Source: Warburgia ugandensis (taxonomy: Eukaryota; Streptophyta; Magnoliopsida; Canellales; Canellaceae). From it: 64,000 nt of DNA. Positions within the stretch are counted from its first letter, which is position 1, and every line of letters begins with the position of its first letter. The DNA lies in contig CP141136.1 of NCBI GenBank assembly GCA_035236585.1, forward strand, positions 34,246,949 through 34,310,948. The letters run 5' to 3'. Of this stretch, positions 37,165-50,493 are shown piece by piece. The position numbers were made by a program, and so were the translations under genes. The notes under the pieces are model-generated. The model saw only the letters and a program-made list of their open reading frames with translations, had not been told where the DNA came from and did not search any database.

Positions 37165-40023
37165 AACAATACAATTAGGCCAAATTAGGGATAATTAAGT
37201 GATTTATGTGGCTAAAATATTCAAACCATAGGGATACATATCCAATTTCTCTTTTAGAATAGTTGGAATGTGAAACTGCTCTTTTTGATGAAAAATTAGA
37301 TAATTTGTGCATTTGTACCGTAGAGCTTCAAAACAGTACAACTAAGCCGAATTAGAGACAATTAAGGGATTTTTAAGAATAAAATGTTCAAAATATAGGG
37401 AGGTGTATACAATTAGTTGGAATGTGAAATTGCACTTTCTTGTGCAAAATTGCATATTTTGTAAAATTTTTACGTTTTCACCTAGACCTTTGAAACATAT
37501 ATATATATATATATATATATATGTATACAATTTATCTTTTAAAATAGTTGGAATGTGATATTGCTCTTTCTTGTATAAAATTAGATATTTTGTGTATTTT
37601 TTATATTTGTACCCATGACCTTCAATATAGTAGAATTAAGCCTAATTAGTAATAATTTACTTATTTTTAAGATTAAAATATTCAAAATATAGAGATGTGT
37701 ATACAATTTATCTTTTAATATAGTTAGAATGTGAAATTGCTCTTTCTTATGTAAAATTAGATATTTTGTGCACTTTTTACATTGTATCCTCCACATTTAA
37801 AATAATAGAATTATGACAAATTAGTGATAATTAAGTAATTTTTAAGGCTAAAATATTCAAAATATAGGTATATATGTACAAGTTATTTTAAAATAGTTGG
37901 AATGTGAGATGGCTCATTCTTATGTAAAATTAGTTATTTTGTGCATATTTACATTTGTACCCTAGACCTTCAATAGAGTAGACTTAAGCCTAATTAGTGA
38001 TAATTAAGTTATTTTCAAAACTAAAGTATTTAAAATATAGGGATATGTATACAATTTATCTTTTAATATAGTTAGAATGTGAAATTGCTCTCTTTTTAAT
38101 AAAATAAGTTATTTTGTGCATTTTTTGATTTATACCCTCAACATTCAAAATAGTAGAACTAATCCAAATTAGTGATAATTAAGTAATTTCTAAGACTAAA
38201 ATATTCAAAATATACGAATATGTATACAATTTATCTTTTAAAATAGTTAGAATGTAAAATTGTTCTTCCTTGTGTAAAATTAGATATTTTGTGCATTTTT
38301 TATATTTGTACCCTCGACCTTCAAAATAGTAGAATTAAGCCTAATTAGTGATAATTAAGTAATTTTTAAGATTAAAATATTTAAAATATTGGGATATGTA
38401 TACAATTTATCTTTTAAAATAGTTGGAACTTGAAATTGCTTTTTCTTGTGTAAAATTAGATATTTTGTGTATTTTTTACACTTATATCTTGAGCCTTCAA
38501 AATAGTAGAATGAAGCCTAATTAGTGATAATTAAGTGATTTTTTAGAAAGAGTAAATTGCATCTTGAAGGTCCAATTTGAGCAATTTGTGCATTTTTACA
38601 TTTGTACCTGGTGAATACTTAAAGGAGAAAAACCCATAAAGAAGTTATTCATCAGATTTTGGTTGGTGGACTTCAATCCTCTTTCTCCCATCAAATTTAC
38701 ATAGATTGTAAATGTAACGAACAATAGATAGATAATTTCCCAAATGACGCTTTGCAAACATAAGAGAACTAATTCTCCAATAATGGGTACTATAAAAACT
38801 AATTTATTAGACCTATATATAATGCCAAATTACTCTTTTAACCTAATGCATAAGTACAAATTCTACCATACTTTATCTGTCTTTTGAGTTTCTCTTTAAT
38901 ATTACTTTCCTTGATATGCTTGAAATAAGATACAATAGGAAACTTGTAGCATAGGTGCATAAAGGTATTATTCTAGTAGGCAATTTGTGTTGGTCATCAA
39001 TTCTTTAATCCACAAGTAGGAACACTTTGTATATGCTAGTATGGAGCCCCCAAAATGCTCTAATCAAGTACAAATGATGCATTAGTTCATTTAATGGATT
39101 CTATGATGTACCTACACTTGTGCACTCAGTGGTGCTTGAAACTTATCTAAATTGCGAACCCACTTGACTCCATTAGAATGTTTAGCATTGGTTTGATGCA
39201 TTCAGAGACCCGCTTGGGGTTTGAAGAAATGCTTATTAAGAAAGTAGATAACAAGATGAAAGATCCCCTAAAAACTTGTTTGTTCATACTTCCTTTCTTT
39301 TGGCCCAAGAAATATTTCAGCTATCAAACCAAAAGAATATATCATCACAAACTAAGACATCAAAGGAATCCCATCATGGTTGACTATTGACACCATTGAT
39401 CAGCATGTGTTGACACCATTGGTTTGGATCCTTTTGAGTTCAAAACAAAGGACAAATCATAAGCTTTAGGTTCCATGAGTCCCAAAGCATGCTTATCCTG
39501 GTCAACTTGGTGCTTTACACCCCTTATAAATCAGAAACTTTACCTATGGCTATTACAAGTAAACTGGGTTGTTCATCTGCAGCAATTGTGAAAGGCTCCA
39601 TAAACAGCAACCACTAGTGAAAGCTATACATTAGGTATTATATCACACAAGAGGATTTCAGTGTTTAGTGCCACTCATGCATGGCATATGAGTGCAATAT
39701 CAACACATTTGTGACTTCACAAAATGTCTTACATGGCTATTTTGGGATTCTCTTAATGGCAATTTTTATGTGCTCAGCTTTGGGAAATGTTTCTGTTGAT
39801 CTAAGGCTATAACCATCCTCTTCATTTCATTATTCATACACTCCAATTACCTAATTCCTTATTTCATATCCAACTTGCCATTTTTCTAGTATTTACATCC
39901 AACTACCAATCATAACAAAAATCTTATGCATTTCCTTCGTTTCTCTTCATTTCCATTAGAATTATAACAACTCCACAAACCTATCATCCTTGTAGAAAAG
40001 CTTGCAAATTCATGAATATGTGA
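37165..40023. repeat. Array unit 7 (2859 bp)
   Basis: The AT tract at 37497-37522 is (AT)13, the longest. It has CATCAGATTTTGGTTGG near 38652 and TAAACAGCAACC near 39602, the latter shared with unit 8. Confidence 0.85.
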
Positions 40024-42874
40024 AACAATACAATTAGGCCAAATTAGGGATAATTAAGTGATTTATGTGGCTAAAATATTCAAACCATAGGGATACATAT
40101 CCAATTTCTCTTTTAGAATAGTTGGAATGTGAAACTGCTCTTTTTGATGAAAAATTAGATAATTTGTGCATTTGTACCGTAGAGCTTCAAAACAAGACAA
40201 CTAAGCCGAATTAGAGACAATTAAGGGATTTTTAAGAATAAAATGTTCAAAATATAGGGAGGTGTATACAATTAGTTGGAATGTGAAATTGCACTTTCTT
40301 GTGCAAAATTGCATATTTTGTAAAATTTTTACGTTTTCACCTAGACCTTTGAAACATATATATATATATATATGTATACAATTTATCTTTTAAAATAGTT
40401 GGAATGTGATATTGCTCTTTCTTGTATAAAATTAGATATTTTGTGTATTTTTTATATTTGTACCCATGACCTTCAATATAGTAGAATTAAGCCTAATTAG
40501 TAATAATTTACTTATTTTTAAGATTAAAATATTCAAAATATAGAGATGTGTATACAATTTATCTTTTAATATAGTTAGAATGTGAAATTGCTCTTTCTTA
40601 TGTAAAATTAGATATTTTGTGCACTTTTTACATTGTATCCTCCACATTTAAAATAATAGAATTATGACAAATTAGTGATAATTAAGTAATTTTTAAGGCT
40701 AAAATATTCAAAATATAGGTATATATGTACAAGTTATTTTAAAATAGTTGGAATGTGAGATGGCTCATTCTTATGTAAAATTAGTTATTTTGTGCATATT
40801 TACATTTGTACCCTAGACCTTCAATAGAGTAGACTTAAGCCTAATTAGTGATAATTAAGTTATTTTCAAAACTAAAGTATTTAAAATATAGGGATATGTA
40901 TACAATTTATCTTTTAATATAGTTAGAATGTGAAATTGCTCTCTTTTTAATAAAATAAGTTATTTTGTGCATTTTTTGATTTATACCCTCAACATTCAAA
41001 ATAGTAGAACTAATCCAAATTAGTGATAATTAAGTAATTTCTAAGACTAAAATATTCAAAATATACGAATATGTATACAATTTATCTTTTAAAATAGTTA
41101 GAATGTAAAATTGTTCTTCCTTGTGTAAAATTAGATATTTTGTGCATTTTTTATATTTGTACCCTCGACCTTCAAAATAGTAGAATTAAGCCTAATTAGT
41201 GATAATTAAGTAATTTTTAAGATTAAAATATTTAAAATATTGGGATATGTATACAATTTATCTTTTAAAATAGTTGGAACTTGAAATTGCTTTTTCTTGT
41301 GTAAAATTAGATATTTTGTGTATTTTTTACACTTATATCTTGAGCCTTCAAAATAGTAGAATGAAGCCTAATTAGTGATAATTAAGTGATTTTTTAGAAA
41401 GAGTAAATTGCATCTTGAAGGTCCAATTTGAGCAATTTGTGCATTTTTACATTTGTACCTGGTGAATACTTAAAGGAGAAAAACCCATAAAGAAGTTATT
41501 CATCGATTTTGGCTGGTGGACTTCAATCCTCTTTCTCCCATCAAATTTACATAGATTGTAAATGTAACGAACAATAGATAGATAATTTCCCAAATGACGC
41601 TTTGCAAACATAAGAGAACTAATTCTCCAATAATGGGTACTATAAAAACTAATTTATTAGACCTATATATAATGCCAAATTACTCTTTTAACCTAATGCA
41701 TAAGTACAAATTCTACCATACTTTATCTGTCTTTTGAGTTTCTCTTTAATATTACTTTCCTTGATATGCTTGAAATAAGATACAATAGGAAACTTGTAGC
41801 ATAGGTGCATAAAGGTATTATTCTAGTAGGCAATTTGTGTTGGTCATCAATTCTTTAATCCACAAGTAGGAACACTTTGTATATGCTAGTATGGAGCCCC
41901 CAAAATGCTCTAATCAAGTACAAATGATGCATTAGTTCATTTAATGGATTCTATGATGTACCTACACTTGTGCACTCAGTGGTGCTTGAAACTTATCTAA
42001 ATTGCGAACCCACTTGACTCCATTAGAATGTTTAGCATTGGTTTGATGCATTCAGAGACCCGCTTGGGGTTTGAAGAAATGCTTATTAAGAAAGTAGATA
42101 ACAAGATGAAAGATCCCCTAAAAACTTGTTTGTTCATACTTCCTTTCTTTTGGCCCAAGAAATATTTCAGCTATCAAACCAAAAGAATATATCATCACAA
42201 ACTAAGACATCAAAGGAATCCCATCATGGTTGACTATTGACACCATTGATCAGCATGTGTTGACACCATTGGTTTGGATCCTTTTGAGTTCAAAACAAAG
42301 GACAAATCATAAGCTTTAGGTTCCATGAGTCCCAAAGCATGCTTATCCTGGTCAACTTGGTGCTTTACACCCCTTATAAATCAGAAACTTTACCTATGGC
42401 TATTACAAGTAAACTGGGTTGTTCATCTGCAGCAATTGTGAAAGGCTCCATAAACAGCAACCACTAGTGAAAGCTATACATTAGGTATTATATCACACAA
42501 GAGGATTTCAGTGTTTAGTGCCACTCATGCATGGCATATGAGTGCAATATCAACACATTTGTGACTTCACAAAATGTCTTACATGGCTATTTTGGGATTC
42601 TCTTAATGGCAATTTTTATGTGCTCAGCTTTGGGAAATGTTTCTCATTGATCTAAGGCTATAACCATCCTCTTCATTTCATTATTCATACACTCCAATTA
42701 CCTAATTCCTTATTTCATATCCAACTTGCCATTTTTCTAGTATTTACATCCAACTACCAATCATAACAAAAATCTTATGCATTTCCTTCGTTTCTCTTCA
42801 TTTCCATTAGAATTATAACAACTCCACAAACCTATCATCCTTGTAGAAAAGCTTGCAAATTCATGAATATGTGA
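40024..42874. repeat. Array unit 8 (2851 bp)
   Basis: The AT tract at 40356-40373 is (AT)9. It has TAAACAGCAACC near 42451 (shared with unit 7), AACAAGACAAC near 40190, and a CATTGATC variant near 42645 related to the one in unit 5. Confidence 0.85.
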
Positions 42875-45726
42875 AACAATACAATTAGGCCAAATTAGGG
42901 ATAATTAAGTGATTTATGTGGCTAAAATATTCAAACCATAGGGATACATATCCAATTTCTCTTTTAGAATAGTTGGAATGTGAAACTGCTCTTTTTGATG
43001 AAAAATTAGATAATTTGTGCATTTGTACCGTAGAGCTTCAAAACAGTACAACTAAGCCGAATTAGAGACAATTAAGGGATTTTTAAGAATAAAATGTTCA
43101 AAATATAGGGAGGTGTATACAATTAGTTGGAATGTGAAATTGCACTTTCTTGTGCAAAATTGCATATTTTGTAAAATTTTTACGTTTTCACCTAGACCTT
43201 TGAAACATATATATATATATATATATGTATACAATTTATCTTTTAAAATAGTTGGAATGTGATATTGCTCTTTCTTGTATAAAATTAGATATTTTGTGTA
43301 TTTTTTATATTTGTACCCATGACCTTCAATATAGTAGAATTAAGCCTAATTAGTAATAATTTACTTATTTTTAAGATTAAAATATTCAAAATATAGAGAT
43401 GTGTATACAATTTATCTTTTAATATAGTTAGAATGTGAAATTGCTCTTTCTTATGTAAAATTAGATATTTTGTGCACTTTTTACATTGTATCCTCCACAT
43501 TTAAAATAATAGAATTATGACAAATTAGTGATAATTAAGTAATTTTTAAGGCTAAAATATTCAAAATATAGGTATATATGTACAAGTTATTTTAAAATAG
43601 TTGGAATGTGAGATGGCTCATTCTTATGTAAAATTAGTTATTTTGTGCATATTTACATTTGTACCCTAGACCTTCAATAGAGTAGACTTAAGCCTAATTA
43701 GTGATAATTAAGTTATTTTCAAAACTAAAGTATTTAAAATATAGGGATATGTATACAATTTATCTTTTAATATAGTTAGAATGTGAAATTGCTCTCTTTT
43801 AATAAAATAAGTTATTTTGTGCATTTTTTGATTTATACCCTCAACATTCAAAATAGTAGAACTAATCCAAATTAGTGATAATTAAGTAATTTCTAAGACT
43901 AAAATATTCAAAATATACGAATATGTATACAATTTATCTTTTAAAATAGTTAGAATGTAAAATTGTTCTTCCTTGTGTAAAATTAGATATTTTGTGCATT
44001 TTTTATATTTGTACCCTCGACCTTCAAAATAGTAGAATTAAGCCTAATTAGTGATAATTAAGTAATTTTTAAGATTAAAATATTTAAAATATTGGGATAT
44101 GTATACAATTTATCTTTTAAAATAGTTGGAACTTGAAATTGCTTTTTCTTGTGTAAAATTAGATATTTTGTGTATTTTTTACACTTATATCTTGAGCCTT
44201 CAAAATAGTAGAATGAAGCCTAATTAGTGATAATTAAGTGATTTTTTAGAAAGAGTAAATTGCATCTTGAAGGTCCAATTTGAGCAATTTGTGCATTTTT
44301 ACATTTGTACCTGGTGAATACTTAAAGGAGAAAAACCCATAAAGAAGTTATTCATCGATTTTGGTTGGTGGACTTCAATCCTCTTTCTCCCATCAAATTT
44401 ACATAGATTGTAAATGTAACGAACAATAGATAGATAATTTCCCAAATGACGCTTTGCAAACATAAGAGAACTAATTCTCCAATAATGGGTACTATAAAAA
44501 CTAATTTATTAGACCTATATATAATGCCAAATTACTCTTTTAACCTAATGCATAAGTACAAATTCTACCATACTTTATCTGTCTTTTGAGTTTCTCTTTA
44601 ATATTACTTTCCTTGATATGCTTGAAATAAGATACAATAGGAAACTTGTAGCATAGGTGCATAAAGGTATTATTCTAGTAGGCAATTTGTGTTGGTCATC
44701 AATTCTTTAATCCACAAGTAGGAACACTTTGTATATGCTAGTATGGAGCCCCCAAAATGCTCTAATCAAGTACAAATGATGCATTAGTTCATTTAATGGA
44801 TTCTATGATGTACCTACACTTGTGCACTCAGTGGTGCTTGAAACTTATCTAAATTGCGAACCCACTTGACTCCATTAGAATGTTTAGCATTGGTTTGATG
44901 CATTCAGAGACCCGCTTGGGGTTTGAAGAAATGCTTATTAAGAAAGTAGATAACAAGATGAAAGATCCCCTAAAAACTTGTTTGTTCATACTTCCTTTCT
45001 TTTGGCCCAAGAAATATTTCAGCTATCAAACCAAAAGAATATATCATCACAAACTAAGACATCAAAGGAATCCCATCATGGTTGACTATTGACACCATTG
45101 ATCAGCATGTGTTGACACCATTGGTTTGGATCCTTTTGAGTTCAAAACAAAGGACAAATCATAAGCTTTAGGTTCCATGAGTCCCAAAGCATGCTTATCC
45201 TGGTCAACTTGGTGCTTTACACCCCTTATAAATCAGAAACTTTACCTATGGCTATTACAAGTAAACTGGGTTGTTCATCTGCAGCAATTGTGAAAGGCTC
45301 CATAAACAGGCAACCACTAGTGAAAGCTATACATTAGGTATTATATCACACAAGAGGATTTCAGTGTTTAGTGCCACTCATGCATGGCATATGAGTGCAA
45401 TATCAACACATTTGTGACTTCACAAAATGTCTTACATGGCTATTTTGGGATTCTCTTAATGGCAATTTTTATGTGCTCAGCTTTGGGAAATGTTTCTGTT
45501 GATCTAAGGCTATAACCATCCTCTTCATGCCATTATTCATACACTCCAATTACCTCATTCCTTATTTCATATCCAACTTGCCATTTTTCTAGTATTTACA
45601 TCCAACTACCAATCATAACAAAAATCTTATGCATTTCCTTCGTTTCTCTTCATTTCCATTAGAATTATAACAACTCCACAAACCTATCATCCTTGTAGAA
45701 AAGCTTGCAAATTCATGAATATGTGA
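42875..45726. repeat. Array unit 9 (2852 bp), right edge
   Basis: The AT tract at 43207-43226 is (AT)10. Like units 1 and 2 it has CTTCATGCCATT near 45522, where inner units have CATTTCATT. Its spacer continues past 45726 into unique DNA, so it keeps the original right boundary. Confidence 0.85.
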
Positions 45727-47590
<1,864 letters not shown>

Positions 47591-48234
47591 AATGGGAGAT
47601 CCAGAGTCCAAGGTTTTCTGTGGGAGGCCCTCCCAAAGCGGTGTTGTGATTGATTGGATTTTATTGGATTTCATGTAGGACCACCATGTGGAATTTTACC
47701 TCTTTTTCCTTTCTGTTTTCTGTTTTGGATTGCTGCAGTGGAATTGGGATAATGCCACGGGTGTGGGTTGTTTGCTAGTCTTGGAAAGTCGTATGTCTAT
47801 CAATTCAAGGGTGAGATTGGAATGACCACGTCCGTTCATACGATGGGACCAAACATAGATTACCTGGATGGTCCAAATGGGTGGCAGGGCAGATTTCTTC
47901 TTTAACTCATCAAGCCCCAGTTTTGGTGGGTCCGGGCAGTTTATCTTGAGTTGAGATATGAAGAAGCCCAAAATCACGAGAATTGGATGATTTGGGGATC
48001 GGAAAAGACGTAATTTTGGTCATAGCTAAAAGTAGTTTTTTTAGACTATAAAATAGGGCCTATTTTTGTGCTTATTGACATAGAGAATATGGAGAAATCA
48101 TGAACGGTCCAAATCAACCAAAGCTTGGGCCATGCCTAGTATGCTCTTGGCTCATTCTTCCTTGATGAGAATGGAATTATCAGCTCCGTTCATATGGTGG
48201 CAGTTGAAAATAGAAATGATTAGGATAAAGGGTA
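47591..48234. other. Unique intergenic DNA upstream of the phosphatase remnant
   Basis: Non-satellite sequence with moderate GC. It contains an inverted-repeat-like pair near 47671-47695 (CATGTAGGACC / CCACCATGTGG). There is an unsupported 93-codon open frame on the minus strand (47696-47977) with no recognisable domain. I see no convincing gene. Confidence 0.4.
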
Positions 48235-48323
48235 GCCAGCTATTGCTGTGTTCCATGCCTTAAGCCCATGACCTCAAAATCACATGACGATATAACTTTA
48301 TCGTTGCACCAAGGCTTCCCCTT
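48235..48323 (-). mobile_element. tRNA-derived SINE fragment (Au-SINE-like)
   Basis: On the minus strand, from 48323, AGGGGAAGCCTTGGTGCAAC then GATAAAGTT resembles a pol III box A region. It is followed about 30 nt later by GAGGTCATGGGCTTAAGGC, a degenerate box B. This order (GCCTTGGTGCAACGGTAAAG, then GAGGTCACGGGTTC) is the head of a widespread plant SINE family. The 3' half is not recognisable past about 48235. The satellite resumes directly at its 5' side. Confidence 0.6.
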
Positions 48324-48507
48324 AAATGAATTGAGACAAATTAGTGATAATAAAGTGATTTCCAAGACTAATTAGTTCAAAATATAGGGATATGTATACA
48401 ATTTATCTTTTAAAATAGTTGAAATTTAAAATTTCACATTCTTGTGTAAAATTAGATATTTTGTGAATCTTTTACATTTATACCCTACACCTTCTAAGAC
48501 TAAGTGA
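48324..48507 (-). repeat. Satellite B, about one monomer
   Basis: B-orientation words (TGATTTCCAAGACTA, ATGTATACAATTTATCTTTT) directly abut the SINE fragment. The start, TTGAGACAAATTAGTGATAA, matches the monomer that begins each B block of domain 1. Confidence 0.7.
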
Positions 48508-48535
48508 TTTCTTGTGTATACATATCCACAAGAAA
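48508..48535. repeat. Short hairpin at a satellite orientation switch
   Basis: TTTCTTGTG (48508-48516) and CACAAGAAA (48527-48535) form a perfect 9-bp stem around a 10-base loop. It sits exactly where B satellite gives way to A satellite. Confidence 0.7.
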
Positions 48536-50248
48536 GTGATAATTAAAAGATAAATTATATGCATATTACTATATTTTGAACTAATTAGTCTTGAAAATCA
48601 TTTAATTATAACTAATTAGTCTCAATTCTACTGTTTTAAAGGTCTAGGGTACAAATGTAAAAAATGCACAAAATATCTAATTTTACACAAAAAAGAGCAG
48701 TTACATATTTCAAATATATTAAAAGATAACTTGTACTCATATCCATGCATTTTGTTCATTTTAGTTTTAAAAATTGCTTAATTATCACTAATTAGGCTTA
48801 ATTCTACTATTTTGAAGGTCTAGGGTACAGATGTAAAAAATGCACCAAATATCTAATTTTACACAAGAAAGAGCAATTTCACATTTCAACCATATTAAAA
48901 GATAAATTGTATACATATCCCTATATATTGAATATTTAAGTCTTAAATTCACTTAATTATTACTAATTATGCTTAATTCTACTTTTTAAAAAGTTTAGGG
49001 TACAAATGTAAAAAATGCACTAAATATCTAATTTTAAACAAGGTAAAGCAATTTCACATTCCAAGTATATTAAAAGATAAATTTGTAAAAATTACATAAA
49101 ATATCTAATTTAACACAAGAAAGAGCAATCTCACATTCCAACTATTTTAAAAGATAAATTGTATACATATACCTATATTTTGAATATTTTAGTCTTAGAA
49201 ATCATTTAATGATGGCTAATTAAGCTTAATTCTACTATTTTTAAGTTGAGGGTACAAATGCAAAAAAAGATAATTAGTAATAATTAAGCTGTGTTTTACT
49301 ATTTTGAAGGTTTAAGGTACAAATGTAAAAGGCCTACAAAAATATCTAATTTTAACAAGAGAGTAAAATTTCACATTCCAACTATATTGAAGGTTAAATT
49401 ATATGTATTCCCATATTTTAAATATTTTTATTTTATAAATCACTTAATTGTTCATAATTTGTAGCCAAAATGAACCATTTTATATTCAAACTATTCTAAA
49501 AGATAAATTATATACATATCCCAATATTTTTAATATGTTACTCTTAGAAATCACTTAATTACCAATAATTAGGCTGAGTTTTGCTATTTTTACAATTTAG
49601 GGTACCAATGGAAAAAGTCTACAAAAATATCTAATTTTATAGAAGAGAGTAAAATTTCACAATCCAACTATATTGAAGGATAAATTATATACGTATTTCC
49701 ATATTTTTAATATTTTAATTTTAAAAATAATTTAATTGTTCTTAATTTGATTTGATTATACTATTTTGAATATCCAAGGTGCAAATGAAAAAATACACAA
49801 AATATCTAATTTTGATTAAGAAAGTGCAATTTCACATTCCAACTTTATTTAAAGATAAATTTTATACAAGTCCTTATATTTTGAATATTTTATCCTTAGA
49901 AATCACTTAATTATTAGTAATTGGGCTTAATTCTTGTGTTTGGAATGTCGAGGGTATAAATGCAAAAAATGCACAAAGTATAAAAAATTTCACAAGAAAA
50001 AGCAATTCCACATTTCAACATTATTTAAAGATAAATTGTATACAAATCCTTATATTTTAAATATTTATGCTTTAGAAATCGCATAATTATCACTAATTAG
50101 GCTTAATTTTAGTATTTTGAATGTTGAGGGTACAAATATAAAAAATACACAAAATATAAAAAATTTCACAAGAAAGAGCAATTTCACATTCTAACTATAT
50201 AAAAAGATAAATTGTATAAATATCCCTATATTTTGAATATTTTATTCT

Positions 50249-50250
<2 letters not shown>

Positions 50251-50292
<42 letters not shown>
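50251..50292 (+). repeat. (TCA)14 microsatellite, tail of the inverted LINE fragment
   Basis: Fourteen perfect TCA units. On the minus strand this is the (TGA)n 3' tail of the RTE LINE, longer than the ~6 units in the full copy. Confidence 0.9.
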
Positions 50293-50493
50293 AGACCTTA
50301 TCCCAATTAGGGGTCGGCCACATGAATCTTATTCCTCCATTCCACTCTATTAAATACCATGGCTTCATTTAGTCCCAAAGTTTTTAAATCTTTCCTCACC
50401 ACTTCTATCCACGTTCTTTTGGGCCTTCCCCTTGCCCTTTTAGAACCTTCAACTTGTATTGCCTCACTCCTTCTAACTGGTGCCGTTGTTGGC
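50251..50493 (-). mobile_element. 5'-truncated RTE LINE fragment (243 bp), inverted relative to the main copy
   Basis: Read on the minus strand, it matches the last ~220 bases of the LINE at 10592-13677: AAGGGCAAGGGGAAGG, AGAAGTGGTGAGGAAAG, and GGATAAGGTCTTGATGATG at the end. It encodes only the C-terminal tail of the reverse transcriptase protein. CTAA(T) at 50247-50251 recurs at 50494-50498 as a 4-5 bp target duplication. The uninterrupted site (TTCTAATAAAATTAC) is preserved one HOR unit away at about 51552-51566. Confidence 0.9.

Larger units (their letters stand above)
20061..45726. repeat. Tandem array of nine 2.85-kb composite units (satellite + gene-flank spacer)
   Basis: Nine head-to-tail units of 2832-2860 bp. 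Each begins AACAATACAATTAGG and ends CATGAATATGTGA. Within each, ~1.44 kb of B satellite containing a variable (AT)n tract fuses at ACATTTGTAC/CTGGTG to ~1.41 kb of non-satellite spacer. Unit-to-unit junctions are identical (ATATGTGA|AACAATAC). The left end of unit 1 continues seamlessly into normal satellite, and the right end of unit 9 continues into unique DNA (GTGACCATAG). The array therefore arose by repeated duplication of one 2.85-kb segment that spanned a pre-existing satellite/spacer boundary. The repeated 60-75-codon open frames are by-products of homogenisation and not supported as genes. Confidence 0.9.

Noticed and set aside
20061-45726. CRISPR-like or rDNA spacer interpretation of the regular repeats
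   Set aside because: Units are 2.85 kb with satellite and intron-like content, without short repeats and unique spacers, and without rRNA genes. The genome is eukaryotic.
47696-47977. A 93-codon minus-strand open frame upstream of the phosphatase promoter
   Set aside because: No family resemblance and no splice or start context. It is probably promoter-distal non-coding DNA.
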